DNA of 64,000 bases from Bin80 sp965209015 (GTDB taxonomy: Bacteria; Bacteroidota; Rhodothermia; Rhodothermales; Bin80). The notes under the pieces are model-generated. The model made no database searches. It was given only the letters and a program-made list of their open reading frames with translations, and was not told the origin of the DNA. A program made the position numbers and the translations under genes. Where the stretch lies: contig OZ242367.1 in assembly GCA_965209015.1 (NCBI GenBank), positions 682,001 through 746,000 on the forward strand, read 5' to 3'. This document shows, in pieces, positions 8,361 through 17,411 of the stretch (within the stretch, counting starts at the first letter, position 1; each line of letters starts with the position of its first letter).

Positions 8361-8391
8361 AGGCCTTCTCGTTTCACGGGAGGGCTTTTTT
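8361..8391 (+). terminator. Terminator-like hairpin in the carA leader
   Basis: An 11-bp stem (8361-8371 with 8377-8387, three G-T wobbles) with loop TTTCA is followed by six T residues (8386-8391). This is a textbook rho-independent terminator shape, but it ends only 24 bases before the carA start at 8416, and no same-strand gene ends nearby. It is therefore either an attenuator or leader structure for carAB, or a block against transcription entering from upstream. Confidence 0.65.
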
Positions 8392-8415
8392 ATGGGCGTG
8401 AATAATTGGAGACTA

Positions 8416-9522
8416 ATGAGTTTTGTGCCATCACTTTCAAAGCTTGTATTGGCGGATGGTACGATCGTTACCGGAATGGCGATCGGTGCCAGTGGAGAAG
8501 CCGGAGGAGAACTCTGCTTTAATACAAGCATGACGGGGTACCAAGAGATCCTAACAGATCCCTCGTATCATGGGCAGATCATGATGATGACCTATCCCCA
8601 TATTGGGAATTATGGTGCAGATGATGACGATACGGAGGCAGCTCAACCAATGGTATCGGCGCTAGTCGTGCGTGCATTTTCTCATGAGTACTCAAACCTC
8701 CTTGCACAAGAGTCACTTCATAACTACATGGATCGCCATGGTTTGGTTGGTATCACCGGTATTGATACACGAAGACTAGTTCTGCACATTCGGAAGCGTG
8801 GGGTCATGAATGCGATCATATCGTCCACAGACCTGGAGGATGCATCCCTAATCGAAAAAGCACAGGCTTGGCCGAGCATGGATGGATTGGAATTGGCCTC
8901 CCGAGTGACATGCGGTGAATCGTATGCCTATTCTGACAGCGGCAATCAACGTATTGCGGTGTATGATTTTGGGGTTAAAATCAATATTCTTCGCACGTTT
9001 GCGGATCAAGGGTGTAAGGTGAGAGTCTTTCCAGGTGCGACATCTCTGAAAGATGTTCTCTCCTGGTCTCCTGACGGGATATTCTTCTCCAACGGTCCAG
9101 GAGATCCTCGGGTTATGCCGGAAGCAGTAGAGTGTGTGCGAGAAGCAACGGCAACGGGGTTGCCTCTATTTGGAATTTGTCTCGGGCACCAATTGATGGC
9201 CCTAGCGCAGGGAATTGAGGTCTTTAAGATGTATGTAGGTCATAGAGGAGCAAATCAGCCGGTCAAAAATCTTTCAACCGGAAGGGTTGAAGTGACTACC
9301 CAGAACCATGGATTCTCAGTTGATCCAGTGTCTGTAGACTCTAATGTAGCAGTAGTGTCTCATTTGAACCTCAATGATCAAACTGTTGAGGGTCTCCGGT
9401 TCAAGAGTTTTCAGGGATTTAGTGTTCAGTATCATCCAGAAGCATCACCGGGTCCGCATGATAGTCGTTATTTATTTGAGGAGTACTTACATATGTGTTC
9501 ACAAAACTCTCCACACAATTGA
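8416..9522 (+). CDS. carA: Carbamoyl-phosphate synthase small (glutaminase) subunit
   Basis: 368 residues from the ATG at 8416, which gives the typical SFVPSLSKLVLADGT beginning. In-frame ATGs at 8350 and 8392 would include the hairpin region in the protein and are less likely. The N-terminal CarA domain (SMTGYQEILTDPSY) is followed by a class I glutamine amidotransferase domain with the nucleophile Cys255 in FGICLGHQ and His340/Glu342 in QYHPEAS. It releases ammonia from glutamine and channels it to CarB to make carbamoyl phosphate for pyrimidines and arginine. The stop codon overlaps the carB start by one base (TGATG), indicating translational coupling. Confidence 0.97.
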   Translation: MSFVPSLSKLVLADGTIVTGMAIGASGEAGGELCFNTSMTGYQEILTDPSYHGQIMMMTYPHIGNYGADDDDTEAAQPMVSALVVRAFSHEYSNLLAQESLHNYMDRHGLVGITGIDTRRLVLHIRKRGVMNAIISSTDLEDASLIEKAQAWPSMDGLELASRVTCGESYAYSDSGNQRIAVYDFGVKINILRTFADQGCKVRVFPGATSLKDVLSWSPDGIFFSNGPGDPRVMPEAVECVREATATGLPLFGICLGHQLMALAQGIEVFKMYVGHRGANQPVKNLSTGRVEVTTQNHGFSVDPVSVDSNVAVVSHLNLNDQTVEGLRFKSFQGFSVQYHPEASPGPHDSRYLFEEYLHMCSQNSPHN

Positions 9523-12353
9523 TGCCCCGTCGTACCGATATTCATAAAATATTGCTGATTGGATCTGGTCCAATTGTGATTGGCCAAGCTTGTGAGTTTG
9601 ATTATTCCGGCACACAGGCATGTAGAGCACTTCGGAAAGAGGGCTACGAGGTGGTTCTTGTTAATTCGAATCCAGCTACGATTATGACCGATCCCATTAC
9701 AGCAGATCGAATCTACCTGGATGAGTTGACAGCAGCATCCATCCGCTCAATTGTTGAAAAAGAGCGTCCAGATGCAGTCCTACCTACGATGGGTGGACAG
9801 ACGGGGTTAAATCTAGCCGACGAATTACAGCGTCAGGGATACTGGGATGCAAAAGGTGTGAAAGTCATTGGTGTTGATATTGATGCGATTCATATTACCG
9901 AGGATCGGCAGAAATTTCGAGATCTGATGGAACAGATTGGTGTAGATCAGGCGAGAAGCCGAGTGGCAAAGAGTTTGTTGGAAGCAAAAGAAGTGATTCA
10001 GTCCCTAGGGGGACTTCCAGTAGTGATCCGGCCATCATTTACACTTGGTGGGGCAGGCGGTGGGATCATATGGAGCTCCAGAGAGCTGGAGCGCAAGATC
10101 ATGCATGGATTGGAACTCTCCCCGGTACACGAAGTCCTCGTGGAAGAATCTGTGTACGGTTGGAAAGAATTTGAGTTGGAATTACTCCGTGATCGCAATG
10201 ACAATGTAATCATTATCTGTACGATTGAGAATGTGGATCCGATGGGGGTTCATACGGGGGACTCTGTCACTGTGGCTCCATCCCAAACGCTCACCGATAA
10301 ACAGTTCCAACATATGCGCGATACCGCAATTCGGATGATGCGCTCCATTGGAACCTTCGCGGGCGGCTGTAATGTGCAGTTTGGGGTCAATCCGGTAGAT
10401 GGGCGCATGATTGCCATTGAAATCAATCCTCGCGTATCTCGTTCATCAGCTCTGGCTTCAAAAGCGACCGGGTATCCAATTGCAAAAGTTGCGGCTCGTC
10501 TAGCTGTTGGCTATACCCTGGATGAACTCCGAAACGATGTGACGGAAACAACCAGTGCTTGCTTTGAACCAGCAATTGACTATGTGGTGACCAAAATTCC
10601 TCGTTGGAATTTCGAGAAGTTTGAGGGAGTAGATGAAGAATTGACCACCCAGATGAAGGCGGTCGGAGAGGTCATGGCTATAGGCAGAACATTTACTGAG
10701 AGTTTGCAGAAAGCATGGCAAAGTCTGGAAATCGGATATGCGGGATTAGGTGGGGATCGGGAGAATCCTAAGCGTCCCTACGTTCGCGAACGTTTACGAA
10801 AATCTTACTGGGATCGAACGCTCCAGATCAAGAACGCATTCATCCACGGCGCTTCCATGGATGAGGTGTACGATATTACGCGAGTTGATTTCTGGTTCCT
10901 GCAGCAAATCAAGACGCTCGTTGATCTGGAAGAAGAAATTTCTCAGATCCGCCTTCAGGATCTCACTGAGGAGATGCTTCTGAATTTGAAGCGGCATGGG
11001 TACTCAGATACTCAAATTGCTTGGCTCGTAACCGATGAGGTTACCGAAGAAGAAGTACGCACCTTTAGGTTATCCAAAAAGATTCAATCCCAGTTTCTGC
11101 TGGTTGATACATGTGCAGGAGAATTTCCAGCCATTACTCCATATTTCTATTCTTCCTACGAAAGTACAACCGAGAGTGTCGTTTCAGATCAGAAAAAAAT
11201 CATCATCTTGGGTAGCGGCCCGAATCGAATTGGTCAGGGAATAGAATTCGATTATTCCTGTGTTCATGGGGTTCAGGCAGTACAGGAAATGGGATATGAG
11301 GCCATCATGGTTAACTGCAACCCAGAAACTGTTTCCACAGATTTCGATATTGCAGATAAACTCTACTTTGAACCAGTATTCTGGGAACGGGTCCTTGACA
11401 TCATTGAGCATGAGCAGCCCGAGGGAGTTATTGTCCAACTTGGAGGTCAGACGGCCTTGAAACTGGCTGGGAATCTATCGGATCGGGGGGTCAAAATATT
11501 TGGTACCCCTTTTGAGCGGATGGATTTGGCAGAGAACCGAGGTAAATTTTCCGAAATTCTCAAAGAATTAGAGATCCCTTTTCCCCCATATGGAATGGCG
11601 AAGACCGTCTACGAGGCGGTACGTGTCGCTGAATCCATTGGATATCCCATTCTGATTCGCCCTAGTTATGTGCTTGGGGGGCAGGGAATGAGAATTGCAA
11701 TCAACAAAGAAGAGGTGGAACGATATGTCACAGACATTTATAAGTTGTTGCCCGAGAATGAAGTATTGCTGGATCTTTTTTTGAATAATGGAATTGAGAT
11801 TGATGTGGATGCTGTACGCGATGCCGCCGGAGATGTGTGGATAACCGGAATCATGCAGCATATTGAGCCCGCCGGAGTACACTCTGGAGATTCTACCGCA
11901 GTCCTTCCACCTCATTCCTTGGGTGAACCGGTGCTGGAAGCAATCAGGAAATACGCAATATTGATTGCAAACCGTCTGGAAATCATTGGATTGATGAATG
12001 TGCAGATGGTGGTTCAGGACGAGTCGGTCTATGTAATTGAAGCGAACCCCCGCGCATCACGCACGGTCCCGTTCGTTGCCAAGGCAACTGGGATCCCCGT
12101 CGCCCGAATTGCCAGTAAGGTAATTCTGGGAGAAAAGCTTCAAGATTTTCGGAGCAGGGGCGAGTTAGATTCCAAACTTGAGGGATATGCGATTAAAGAA
12201 CCTGTGTTTTCGTGGTCCAAATTCCCCGAAGTCCGCAAAGAGTTAGGTCCTGAAATGAAATCTACCGGCGAAACGATTGCCTTTGTTGATGCTCTCACAG
12301 ATAGACATTTCAAGCGCCCCTATGAAATGCGTAATCTCTACTTATCACGTTAG
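9522..12353 (+). CDS. carB: Carbamoyl-phosphate synthase large subunit, lacking the C-terminal allosteric domain
   Basis: 943 residues from the ATG at 9522, which overlaps the carA stop. Two homologous ATP-grasp halves are visible. The first begins KILLIGSGPIVIGQACEFDY and makes carboxyphosphate; the second begins about residue 560 with IIILGSGPNRIGQGIEFDY and phosphorylates carbamate. A central oligomerisation region lies between them. The protein stops after the second half (FKRPYEMRNLYLSR), whereas the E. coli enzyme continues for ~130 residues with the MGS-like domain that binds UMP, IMP and ornithine. Other Bacteroidota CarB proteins are similarly short, so this is probably a lineage trait rather than a truncation. 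Feedback control must differ from E. coli. Confidence 0.97.
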   Translation: MPRRTDIHKILLIGSGPIVIGQACEFDYSGTQACRALRKEGYEVVLVNSNPATIMTDPITADRIYLDELTAASIRSIVEKERPDAVLPTMGGQTGLNLADELQRQGYWDAKGVKVIGVDIDAIHITEDRQKFRDLMEQIGVDQARSRVAKSLLEAKEVIQSLGGLPVVIRPSFTLGGAGGGIIWSSRELERKIMHGLELSPVHEVLVEESVYGWKEFELELLRDRNDNVIIICTIENVDPMGVHTGDSVTVAPSQTLTDKQFQHMRDTAIRMMRSIGTFAGGCNVQFGVNPVDGRMIAIEINPRVSRSSALASKATGYPIAKVAARLAVGYTLDELRNDVTETTSACFEPAIDYVVTKIPRWNFEKFEGVDEELTTQMKAVGEVMAIGRTFTESLQKAWQSLEIGYAGLGGDRENPKRPYVRERLRKSYWDRTLQIKNAFIHGASMDEVYDITRVDFWFLQQIKTLVDLEEEISQIRLQDLTEEMLLNLKRHGYSDTQIAWLVTDEVTEEEVRTFRLSKKIQSQFLLVDTCAGEFPAITPYFYSSYESTTESVVSDQKKIIILGSGPNRIGQGIEFDYSCVHGVQAVQEMGYEAIMVNCNPETVSTDFDIADKLYFEPVFWERVLDIIEHEQPEGVIVQLGGQTALKLAGNLSDRGVKIFGTPFERMDLAENRGKFSEILKELEIPFPPYGMAKTVYEAVRVAESIGYPILIRPSYVLGGQGMRIAINKEEVERYVTDIYKLLPENEVLLDLFLNNGIEIDVDAVRDAAGDVWITGIMQHIEPAGVHSGDSTAVLPPHSLGEPVLEAIRKYAILIANRLEIIGLMNVQMVVQDESVYVIEANPRASRTVPFVAKATGIPVARIASKVILGEKLQDFRSRGELDSKLEGYAIKEPVFSWSKFPEVRKELGPEMKSTGETIAFVDALTDRHFKRPYEMRNLYLSR

Positions 12354-12356
12354 CAA

Positions 12357-13076
12357 ATGGCCGGACACAATAAGTGGTCAAAGGTAAAGAGGCAAAAAGC
12401 AGTAACAGACAGTCGACGCTCAAAGGTGTGGGCCGTCATTACTCGTGATATCATGGTGGCAGCCCGTGAAGGGGGAAAAGATCCACTAATGAATGCCCGA
12501 CTTTCGTTAGCCATTCAAAAGGCGAAGAGCAAGAATATGCCCAAAGAAAATATTGAGCGGGCGATCAAGCGTGGCGTTGGAGAAATTGAAGGTCAGGATT
12601 ACAAAGAATGTATCTATGAGGGATACAGCTCACACGGGGTGGCGATCATGGTAGATGCACTGACAGACAACACCAATCGGACAGTTGCAGAGGTTCGAAG
12701 TGTATTTTCTAAACATGGAGGTAGTCTGTCAAAATCGGGAAGCGTAGCCTACCTATTTGAACGTAGGGGACTGATCCAGATCCCCGCATCGGTCATTGAT
12801 GAACTGGAGCTACTGGAACTAGTAGCAGATGCTGGTGCCGAGAATGTGGAAGAAGAAGATGGGGTATATGCCGTGATCACCCCCGTAGAAGCATTTGAAG
12901 CCGTCCAAGTCAAACTCACGAATGCTGGAATCAAGGTTGAAGAGTCCCGCCTCGTTCATATTCCCATGACCACCGTTCAAAAAGTCCCCGATCAAGTTCG
13001 CCAAACGGATGCACTGGTGTCAAAGCTGGAAGACCTACAGGATGTACAGGAGGTTTTCACCAATCTGGAGATGTGA
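12357..13076 (+). CDS. yebC: YebC/PmpR family protein
   Basis: 239 residues beginning MAGHNKWSKVKRQKAVTDSRR, the near-universal YebC signature, and continuing with ARLSLAIQKAKSKNMPKENIERAIKRG and the YEGYSSHGVAIMVDALTDN block. The family was long described as transcriptional regulators (PmpR, TACO1) and is now also linked to relieving ribosome stalling at difficult peptide motifs. It starts 3 bases after carB and overlaps ruvC by one base, so carA-carB-yebC-ruvC looks like one transcription unit. Pairing with ruvC is a common arrangement across bacteria. Confidence 0.95.
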   Translation: MAGHNKWSKVKRQKAVTDSRRSKVWAVITRDIMVAAREGGKDPLMNARLSLAIQKAKSKNMPKENIERAIKRGVGEIEGQDYKECIYEGYSSHGVAIMVDALTDNTNRTVAEVRSVFSKHGGSLSKSGSVAYLFERRGLIQIPASVIDELELLELVADAGAENVEEEDGVYAVITPVEAFEAVQVKLTNAGIKVEESRLVHIPMTTVQKVPDQVRQTDALVSKLEDLQDVQEVFTNLEM

Positions 13077-13618
13077 TGCGGATTTTAGGTATAGATCCAG
13101 GTTCCTCACAAACCGGATATGGAATTATTGATGAACTGAATCAGGTACATGGATATGGGATAGTTGCACTTACGGGAGACCACATGCTTCGTATCCAGAC
13201 AATATATCATGAGGTGAGCCGACTTGTTACTCAACTCAAACCGAATTCATGTGCCATAGAAATGCCAGTTTATGGTAGGAATCCACAGGCAATGCTCAAA
13301 CTGGGGCGTGCACAGGCAGCAGCGATGCTGGCGGTTTTGAATCAGGGCATATCCGTGGCACAGTACACACCGAAAATGATCAAGCGATCCATCACCGGGA
13401 GTGGAAATGCGAGTAAGGAACAGGTTGCGTACATGGTGGTCAGCCTTCTGAACTTTGGACAATTGAATGATGGAATGTCCCATGATGCTTCGGATGCTTT
13501 GGCAGTTGCATTTTGCCACAAAGAGCGCGAATTGGCAGGCAACCAACCAACTACTCCTCAGTATCGTGGATGGGCCGATTTTATTCGAGAAAACCCTGAT
13601 CGAGTGATTGGTGAATAA
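13076..13618 (+). CDS. ruvC: Crossover junction endodeoxyribonuclease RuvC
   Basis: 180 residues from the ATG at 13076; an upstream GTG at 13073 is in frame but would increase the overlap with yebC. RNase H-like fold with Asp7 in MRILGIDPGSSQTGYG, a conserved Glu in CAIEMPVYGRNPQAM, and the C-terminal aspartate pair in SHDASDALAVAFCH. It cuts Holliday junctions symmetrically during homologous recombination together with RuvAB, whose genes are not in this window. Length is normal. Confidence 0.95.
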   Translation: MRILGIDPGSSQTGYGIIDELNQVHGYGIVALTGDHMLRIQTIYHEVSRLVTQLKPNSCAIEMPVYGRNPQAMLKLGRAQAAAMLAVLNQGISVAQYTPKMIKRSITGSGNASKEQVAYMVVSLLNFGQLNDGMSHDASDALAVAFCHKERELAGNQPTTPQYRGWADFIRENPDRVIGE

Positions 13619-13995
13619 GTCTGCTGTGTCCCTAATCTATTGATGTAATACAGGGAGAGTGATTATTGCCCTGTCTCACCAATGAGTCCCCCCGTATACG
13701 TCCAATCCGATCTCCTATTTTTGAGTGATCTCATGTAATGGGGCGGTCATTTTCGTTCGTCGGCATGCAGGTCAATCGGTAGGTTGATTCTGGATTCACC
13801 ACTCTGCCTTATATCCCGAGGTATCTGTCTACTTTTGGGAGGATTCCGTAAGGATCAGCAGTTGACACATTGGTGCAGTGGATAGTTGATCCTCACAGAT
13901 TAACAAAATTCAGATCTGATTAAATTTGAGGGCAGATGCCTGAACATTGCTCATCAGTTTGCGTTATTCGGCGTTGGAACTAAACTAACAGACTC
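13619..13995. other. Intergenic region, no gene seen
   Basis: 377 bases between ruvC and a small hypothetical gene. It holds a weak 6-bp inverted repeat (ACAGGG...CCCTGT, around 13651-13676) without a T-run, possibly the end of the carAB-yebC-ruvC transcript. I see no RNA gene or convincing reading frame. Confidence 0.5.
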
Positions 13996-14274
13996 GTGCC
14001 CAAGAAACTTCAGAGAAAGAGCGATGATAAATATCAATTGGATCGACTCCCCGTCGTTCAGGTTTTCCACTGGAAAAGCAGGTCCAAGACCGGTTTAAGA
14101 AAAGGAGAACTCGTTTATTACGGTCCCTTCCCGACTTCTTATGGAATTGGCGAGGTCCAGAACGTGACCAAAGGGCTTGTTGCCGTGGATTTTCGTGGCA
14201 GCGGAAGTGCCAGAGTACACGAAGATGTGATCCATGAGCGTTATCTCGTTCCACTGAAGGAAGCATCTTTGTAG
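13996..14274 (+). CDS. Small hypothetical protein with a DUF3553/KOW-like beta-strand pattern
   Basis: 92 residues from a GTG at 13996. After a basic N-terminus, the sequence LRKGELVYYGPFPTSYGIGEVQNVTKGLVAVDFRGSG alternates glycine turns and strands as in small SH3/KOW-like barrels such as DUF3553 (pattern GDLVxHPxFGxGxV...VxVDF). It ends with VHEDVIHERYLVPL. Such domains bind nucleic acid or protein partners, for example in UvrD/Rep tails or CarD-like proteins. The assignment is by pattern only. The GTG start is not supported by an obvious ribosome binding site. Confidence 0.55.
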   Translation: MPKKLQRKSDDKYQLDRLPVVQVFHWKSRSKTGLRKGELVYYGPFPTSYGIGEVQNVTKGLVAVDFRGSGSARVHEDVIHERYLVPLKEASL

Positions 14275-14653
14275 GATCCCAGAACGTAGGATGATGTGAC
14301 TCAGCAGCTTCTCTGTCTCTATGCATACAAGTCCTACACAAAGAATATTTGCCGAGCATGTCAGTATAAGGTCGTGAGTTCATTCATCCTGCGAAATGCT
14401 ATCAAGTTGCTTTGGTAAGCCCTCGGCAGTACACGATATTTCGTTTGAGACCGTGCTTGGACGAATCCTCAGACTTTTAGGATTAAACAGTGGAAGATCA
14501 TAGTGGGTGCTCCACTCTCCGATTTTGCTGCCTCAGGGGGCGACAAGAGGGTCTATCCCCAGATAAAATATTGGATCGCTTGACTGGATTTAAGAGGGTG
14601 AATTTCGCGTAAAGCTCAGATTACCCAAAGGGATACAGTAGAGGGTGAATTTA
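14275..14653. other. Intergenic region between convergent genes
   Basis: 379 bases between the small hypothetical gene and ogt. The only pattern noted is a short direct repeat GAGGGTGAATTT, at 14593-14604 and 14641-14652; the second copy abuts the ogt stop codon. No gene, RNA or strong terminator is visible. Confidence 0.45.
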
Positions 14654-15163
14654 TTAGCAATCTTCGTAGTGATTGAACAGTTCTGGTCGGGAATTGCGCG
14701 TTTCTAACTGGAGGAGTATTTTTTTACGATGTATCCCTCCTCCATAGCCTATTAGTTGCCCATTTGCCCCAATTACGCGATGGCATGGATAGATGATTGG
14801 GATTGGGTTCAATCGGTTGGCACTACCCACTGCGCGTGCCAACTTAATATCTCCCAGTATACGAGCGAGATGTCCATAGGAGCGAGTTTCACCGTATGGG
14901 ATAGTCTTGAGTAATGTCCATACTCTCTGTTGAAATGCAGTTCCAGTTGCATCCACCGGTACAGAGAAGCGAGTGATATTTCCCGAGAAATAAGCATCCA
15001 GTTCCTCCGCAGCCCTCTCAAAGGCGAGGCCAGCTGGTTCATGTTCTTCCGCGATTCCGAAATCTATCTTTATTAGACCGAAAGACGAAAAACTGAGAGT
15101 CAGAGGCCCGATTGGTGAATCGGGAATGATCCCGCATGTAGTTGTTGATGGGACAATTGACAT
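14654..15163 (-). CDS. ogt: Methylated-DNA-protein-cysteine S-methyltransferase
   Basis: 169 residues. The C-terminal DNA-binding domain has the acceptor motif IIYPCHRVIGANGQLIGYGGG with the acceptor Cys127, preceded by FQQRVWTLLKTIPYGETRSYGHLA (helix-turn-helix and tyrosine region) and the Asn hinge of GSANRLNP. It repairs O6-methylguanine and O4-methylthymine by irreversible transfer of the alkyl group to itself. No AdaA-type regulatory domain is fused. It is divergently arranged with tig, with 60 bases between the starts. Confidence 0.95.
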   Translation of the reverse strand: MSIVPSTTTCGIIPDSPIGPLTLSFSSFGLIKIDFGIAEEHEPAGLAFERAAEELDAYFSGNITRFSVPVDATGTAFQQRVWTLLKTIPYGETRSYGHLARILGDIKLARAVGSANRLNPIPIIYPCHRVIGANGQLIGYGGGIHRKKILLQLETRNSRPELFNHYEDC

Positions 15164-15223
15164 GAGTAAAGCGTTTGAGGGAACTTGGATTGTATATCTG
15201 AAAAATTATCTACTTGCAGTGTA

Positions 15224-16489
15224 ATGGAAACCTTTGTGCGTGAAACTGGCGACATGGTTCGTGTCTTAGAGATCAAGGCAGCGGCCTCAGACCTTGAAAC
15301 GGATGTGCGGTTGGCTCTACGAAAGCTACAGTCCCAGGCCGTAATTCGTGGATTTCGACCTGGGCGCGTACCCCTAAAGATGATTCGTCGACTGTATGCA
15401 AAAGAATTAGGGGGTATAGTAGTTGAAGATCTTGTTAAAGAAGTTTATGAAGATATGGTAGAGGCCAGTGACCAATATAAAGTACTTGGCAAACCTCGAG
15501 AAGTTCATCGCGAGTATGAAGTCAATGGAGACCTCGAGGTCAGAATCGAATTTCATGTGATTCCCGAAATAGAACTTAAGAATATTAAGGGGATGGTGCT
15601 GGATGTTAGTGTTGTCGAGGTTAATGATGAGTTTGTGGATCTTTTCATCAAGAAGAAAATGTCAACCAACCTGAAAACCAGATCACTTGAGGCAAATGAA
15701 AAGATTGCCGAGAAGGAGGTCGGCCTGCTTGATCAAGTAACCTACGAGTTGGCAGAAGTAGACCAAGAAACAGGACGTGTACTGATTGGAAGGGAATCTC
15801 AGGAAAAACGTGTCCTTGACTATGGTGTTGCTGAATATGTTGGAGATCAAGGTGAAGGATTCAGAGAATTATTTGCAGGACACGCGATTGGATCTGAGAT
15901 CATCGTTCCAAAGGACAGTGAACATGGCTCATCCCTCACTCAAATATCAGAAATTGAATCAAATTACCAGATACGGGTCGTAGATGTGCAGCGGTTTGAC
16001 TTTCCAGAAATTGATGATGAATGGGCCGCCAAAATCAGCAATAATGAGGTGAGTTCATCTGAGCAATTAAAGGAGTGGGTGATCAAAATTCTTACAAATG
16101 AATTGGAGTCTCTAAATCATTATTTCGTAAGGTCTGCCGTAATTCATCGTATGCTTGAACTACATCCATTTACGTTTTCCACCGAGCTCATGTATGAATT
16201 CTTGAACCTAGATCTTGAAAATACAGAGCACAATCCGAGTCATCCAATGTCTGATCTCAACCTGGATATGGTGCGTTGGGATATTTTAGTCTCCGCAATT
16301 CGCAATCAGGTGAAGCAGGAATTTGGTTCCGCAACTCCGACGGATAAGTCGCAGGATAAGGACAGCACATCTGGGCAGGACCCTTATCAAGATGTTATTG
16401 ATCCTTTACTGGCGCAGTTTGAGTTGAAACATATCCCGGCGACAGAATGGATAATGATGTCAGTGGTAAACAAACTTGTACAGGACTGA
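15224..16489 (+). CDS. tig: Trigger factor (ribosome-associated chaperone / peptidyl-prolyl isomerase)
   Basis: 421 residues from the ATG at 15224; an upstream in-frame TTG at 15185 would add 13 residues unlike the family. The N-terminal ribosome-binding domain carries GFRPGRVP (family GFRxGKxP, contacts L23 at the exit tunnel). A divergent FKBP-like domain follows at about 150-240, then a long helical C-terminal chaperone region. It shields nascent chains as they leave the ribosome. It lies 39 bases upstream of clpP, the usual tig-clpP order, but clpX does not follow. Divergence from enterobacterial sequences is high, as is usual for this phylum. Confidence 0.92.
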   Translation: METFVRETGDMVRVLEIKAAASDLETDVRLALRKLQSQAVIRGFRPGRVPLKMIRRLYAKELGGIVVEDLVKEVYEDMVEASDQYKVLGKPREVHREYEVNGDLEVRIEFHVIPEIELKNIKGMVLDVSVVEVNDEFVDLFIKKKMSTNLKTRSLEANEKIAEKEVGLLDQVTYELAEVDQETGRVLIGRESQEKRVLDYGVAEYVGDQGEGFRELFAGHAIGSEIIVPKDSEHGSSLTQISEIESNYQIRVVDVQRFDFPEIDDEWAAKISNNEVSSSEQLKEWVIKILTNELESLNHYFVRSAVIHRMLELHPFTFSTELMYEFLNLDLENTEHNPSHPMSDLNLDMVRWDILVSAIRNQVKQEFGSATPTDKSQDKDSTSGQDPYQDVIDPLLAQFELKHIPATEWIMMSVVNKLVQD

Positions 16490-16528
16490 CCAACTACCTT
16501 AGTTAACAAAATATGCTGTATTGTCATC

Positions 16529-17215
16529 ATGGTAAATGACTTTGTCAAATTTTCTAAAAGTCTCCGATTACCGGAGAGTATCTATACCAAGGGTCTGGGG
16601 GATCAACCCATTGGAAACTTAGTCCCGATGGTGGTAGAACAAACATCCCGCGGGGAGCGGGCCTATGATATCTTTAGTCGTTTACTCAAAGAGCGCATAA
16701 TCATTCTCGGTACTCCGATCAATGATGTGGTGGCCAATTTAGCTGTGGCCCAACTGCTCTACCTAACCAGCGAAGACCCAGAGCGAGACATCAATATCTA
16801 CATCAATTCCCCCGGTGGGATGGTCTATAGTGGTCTTGGGGTTTATGATACGATCCAGTATGTGTCTTGTCCGGTTGCGACCATTTGTGTCGGATTGGCA
16901 GCATCATTGGGTTCAGTACTTTTAGCTTCGGGTACGAAAGAGCATCGTGCAGCTCTGCCAAACTCTCGTATTATGCTTCACCAGCCATTGGGGGGAGCTC
17001 AGGGACAGGCATCTGACATTGAAATACAGGCTCGGGAAATTTTGTGGTTGAAACAGCGCCTATACGAGATCTTGGCGAACCACACAGGGCAGGACCCAGA
17101 CACAATCTCCAAGGATGCAGATCGAGATTATTGGCTGAGTTCCGAGGAAGCCAAAGAATATGGACTGATTGATAATATTCTGGTTCCTCAGGAACTTCCA
17201 GAAAAAAAGAAATAG
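16529..17215 (+). CDS. clpP: ATP-dependent Clp protease proteolytic subunit
   Basis: 228 residues with the serine protease triad in the expected places: Ser126 in GLAASLGSVLLASG, His151 in IMLHQPLGG and Asp200 in KDADRDYWLS. The spacing is the same as in E. coli with a 15-residue longer N-terminus. SPGGMVYSGLGVYDT is also conserved. It forms the tetradecameric proteolytic chamber fed by ClpX or ClpA/C. The N-terminal extension before the IGNLVPMVVE start of the mature fold may be a propeptide. The clpX gene expected downstream is absent; a tRNA on the opposite strand comes next. Confidence 0.97.
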   Translation: MVNDFVKFSKSLRLPESIYTKGLGDQPIGNLVPMVVEQTSRGERAYDIFSRLLKERIIILGTPINDVVANLAVAQLLYLTSEDPERDINIYINSPGGMVYSGLGVYDTIQYVSCPVATICVGLAASLGSVLLASGTKEHRAALPNSRIMLHQPLGGAQGQASDIEIQAREILWLKQRLYEILANHTGQDPDTISKDADRDYWLSSEEAKEYGLIDNILVPQELPEKKK

Positions 17216-17217
17216 TG

Positions 17218-17290
17218 TACCGCGTACGGGATTTGAACCCGTGTTACCGGCGTGAGAGGCCGGCGTCCTGGACCCCTAGACGAACGCGGC
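17218..17290 (-). tRNA. tRNA-Glu (anticodon CTC)
   Basis: Reading the minus strand from 17290, a 73-base cloverleaf is found: acceptor arm GCCGCGT/ACGCGGT (first pair G-U), D-arm, anticodon stem CCGGC/GCCGG with loop CTCTCAC (anticodon CTC, reads GAG), and T-arm ACGGG-TTCAAAT-CCCGT, with discriminator A at 17218. CCA is not encoded. The 3' end lies 2 bases from the clpP stop on the other strand. Confidence 0.95.
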
Positions 17291-17411
17291 ATGAATATTT
17301 TTTACGCTTATATAGCTTCGTAGGTTGCCCTGACAACCACTGACACCTCACGTTTGTTTGGAACGGAATTCTGTCTTTTTCGTGTAGGTAATCATTGGAT
17401 ATTTTTTCGTC

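Noticed and set aside
8350..8415. carA start at 8350 or 8392 with an N-terminal extension
   Set aside because: The extension would encode the terminator-like hairpin; the 8416 ATG gives the standard CarA N-terminus.
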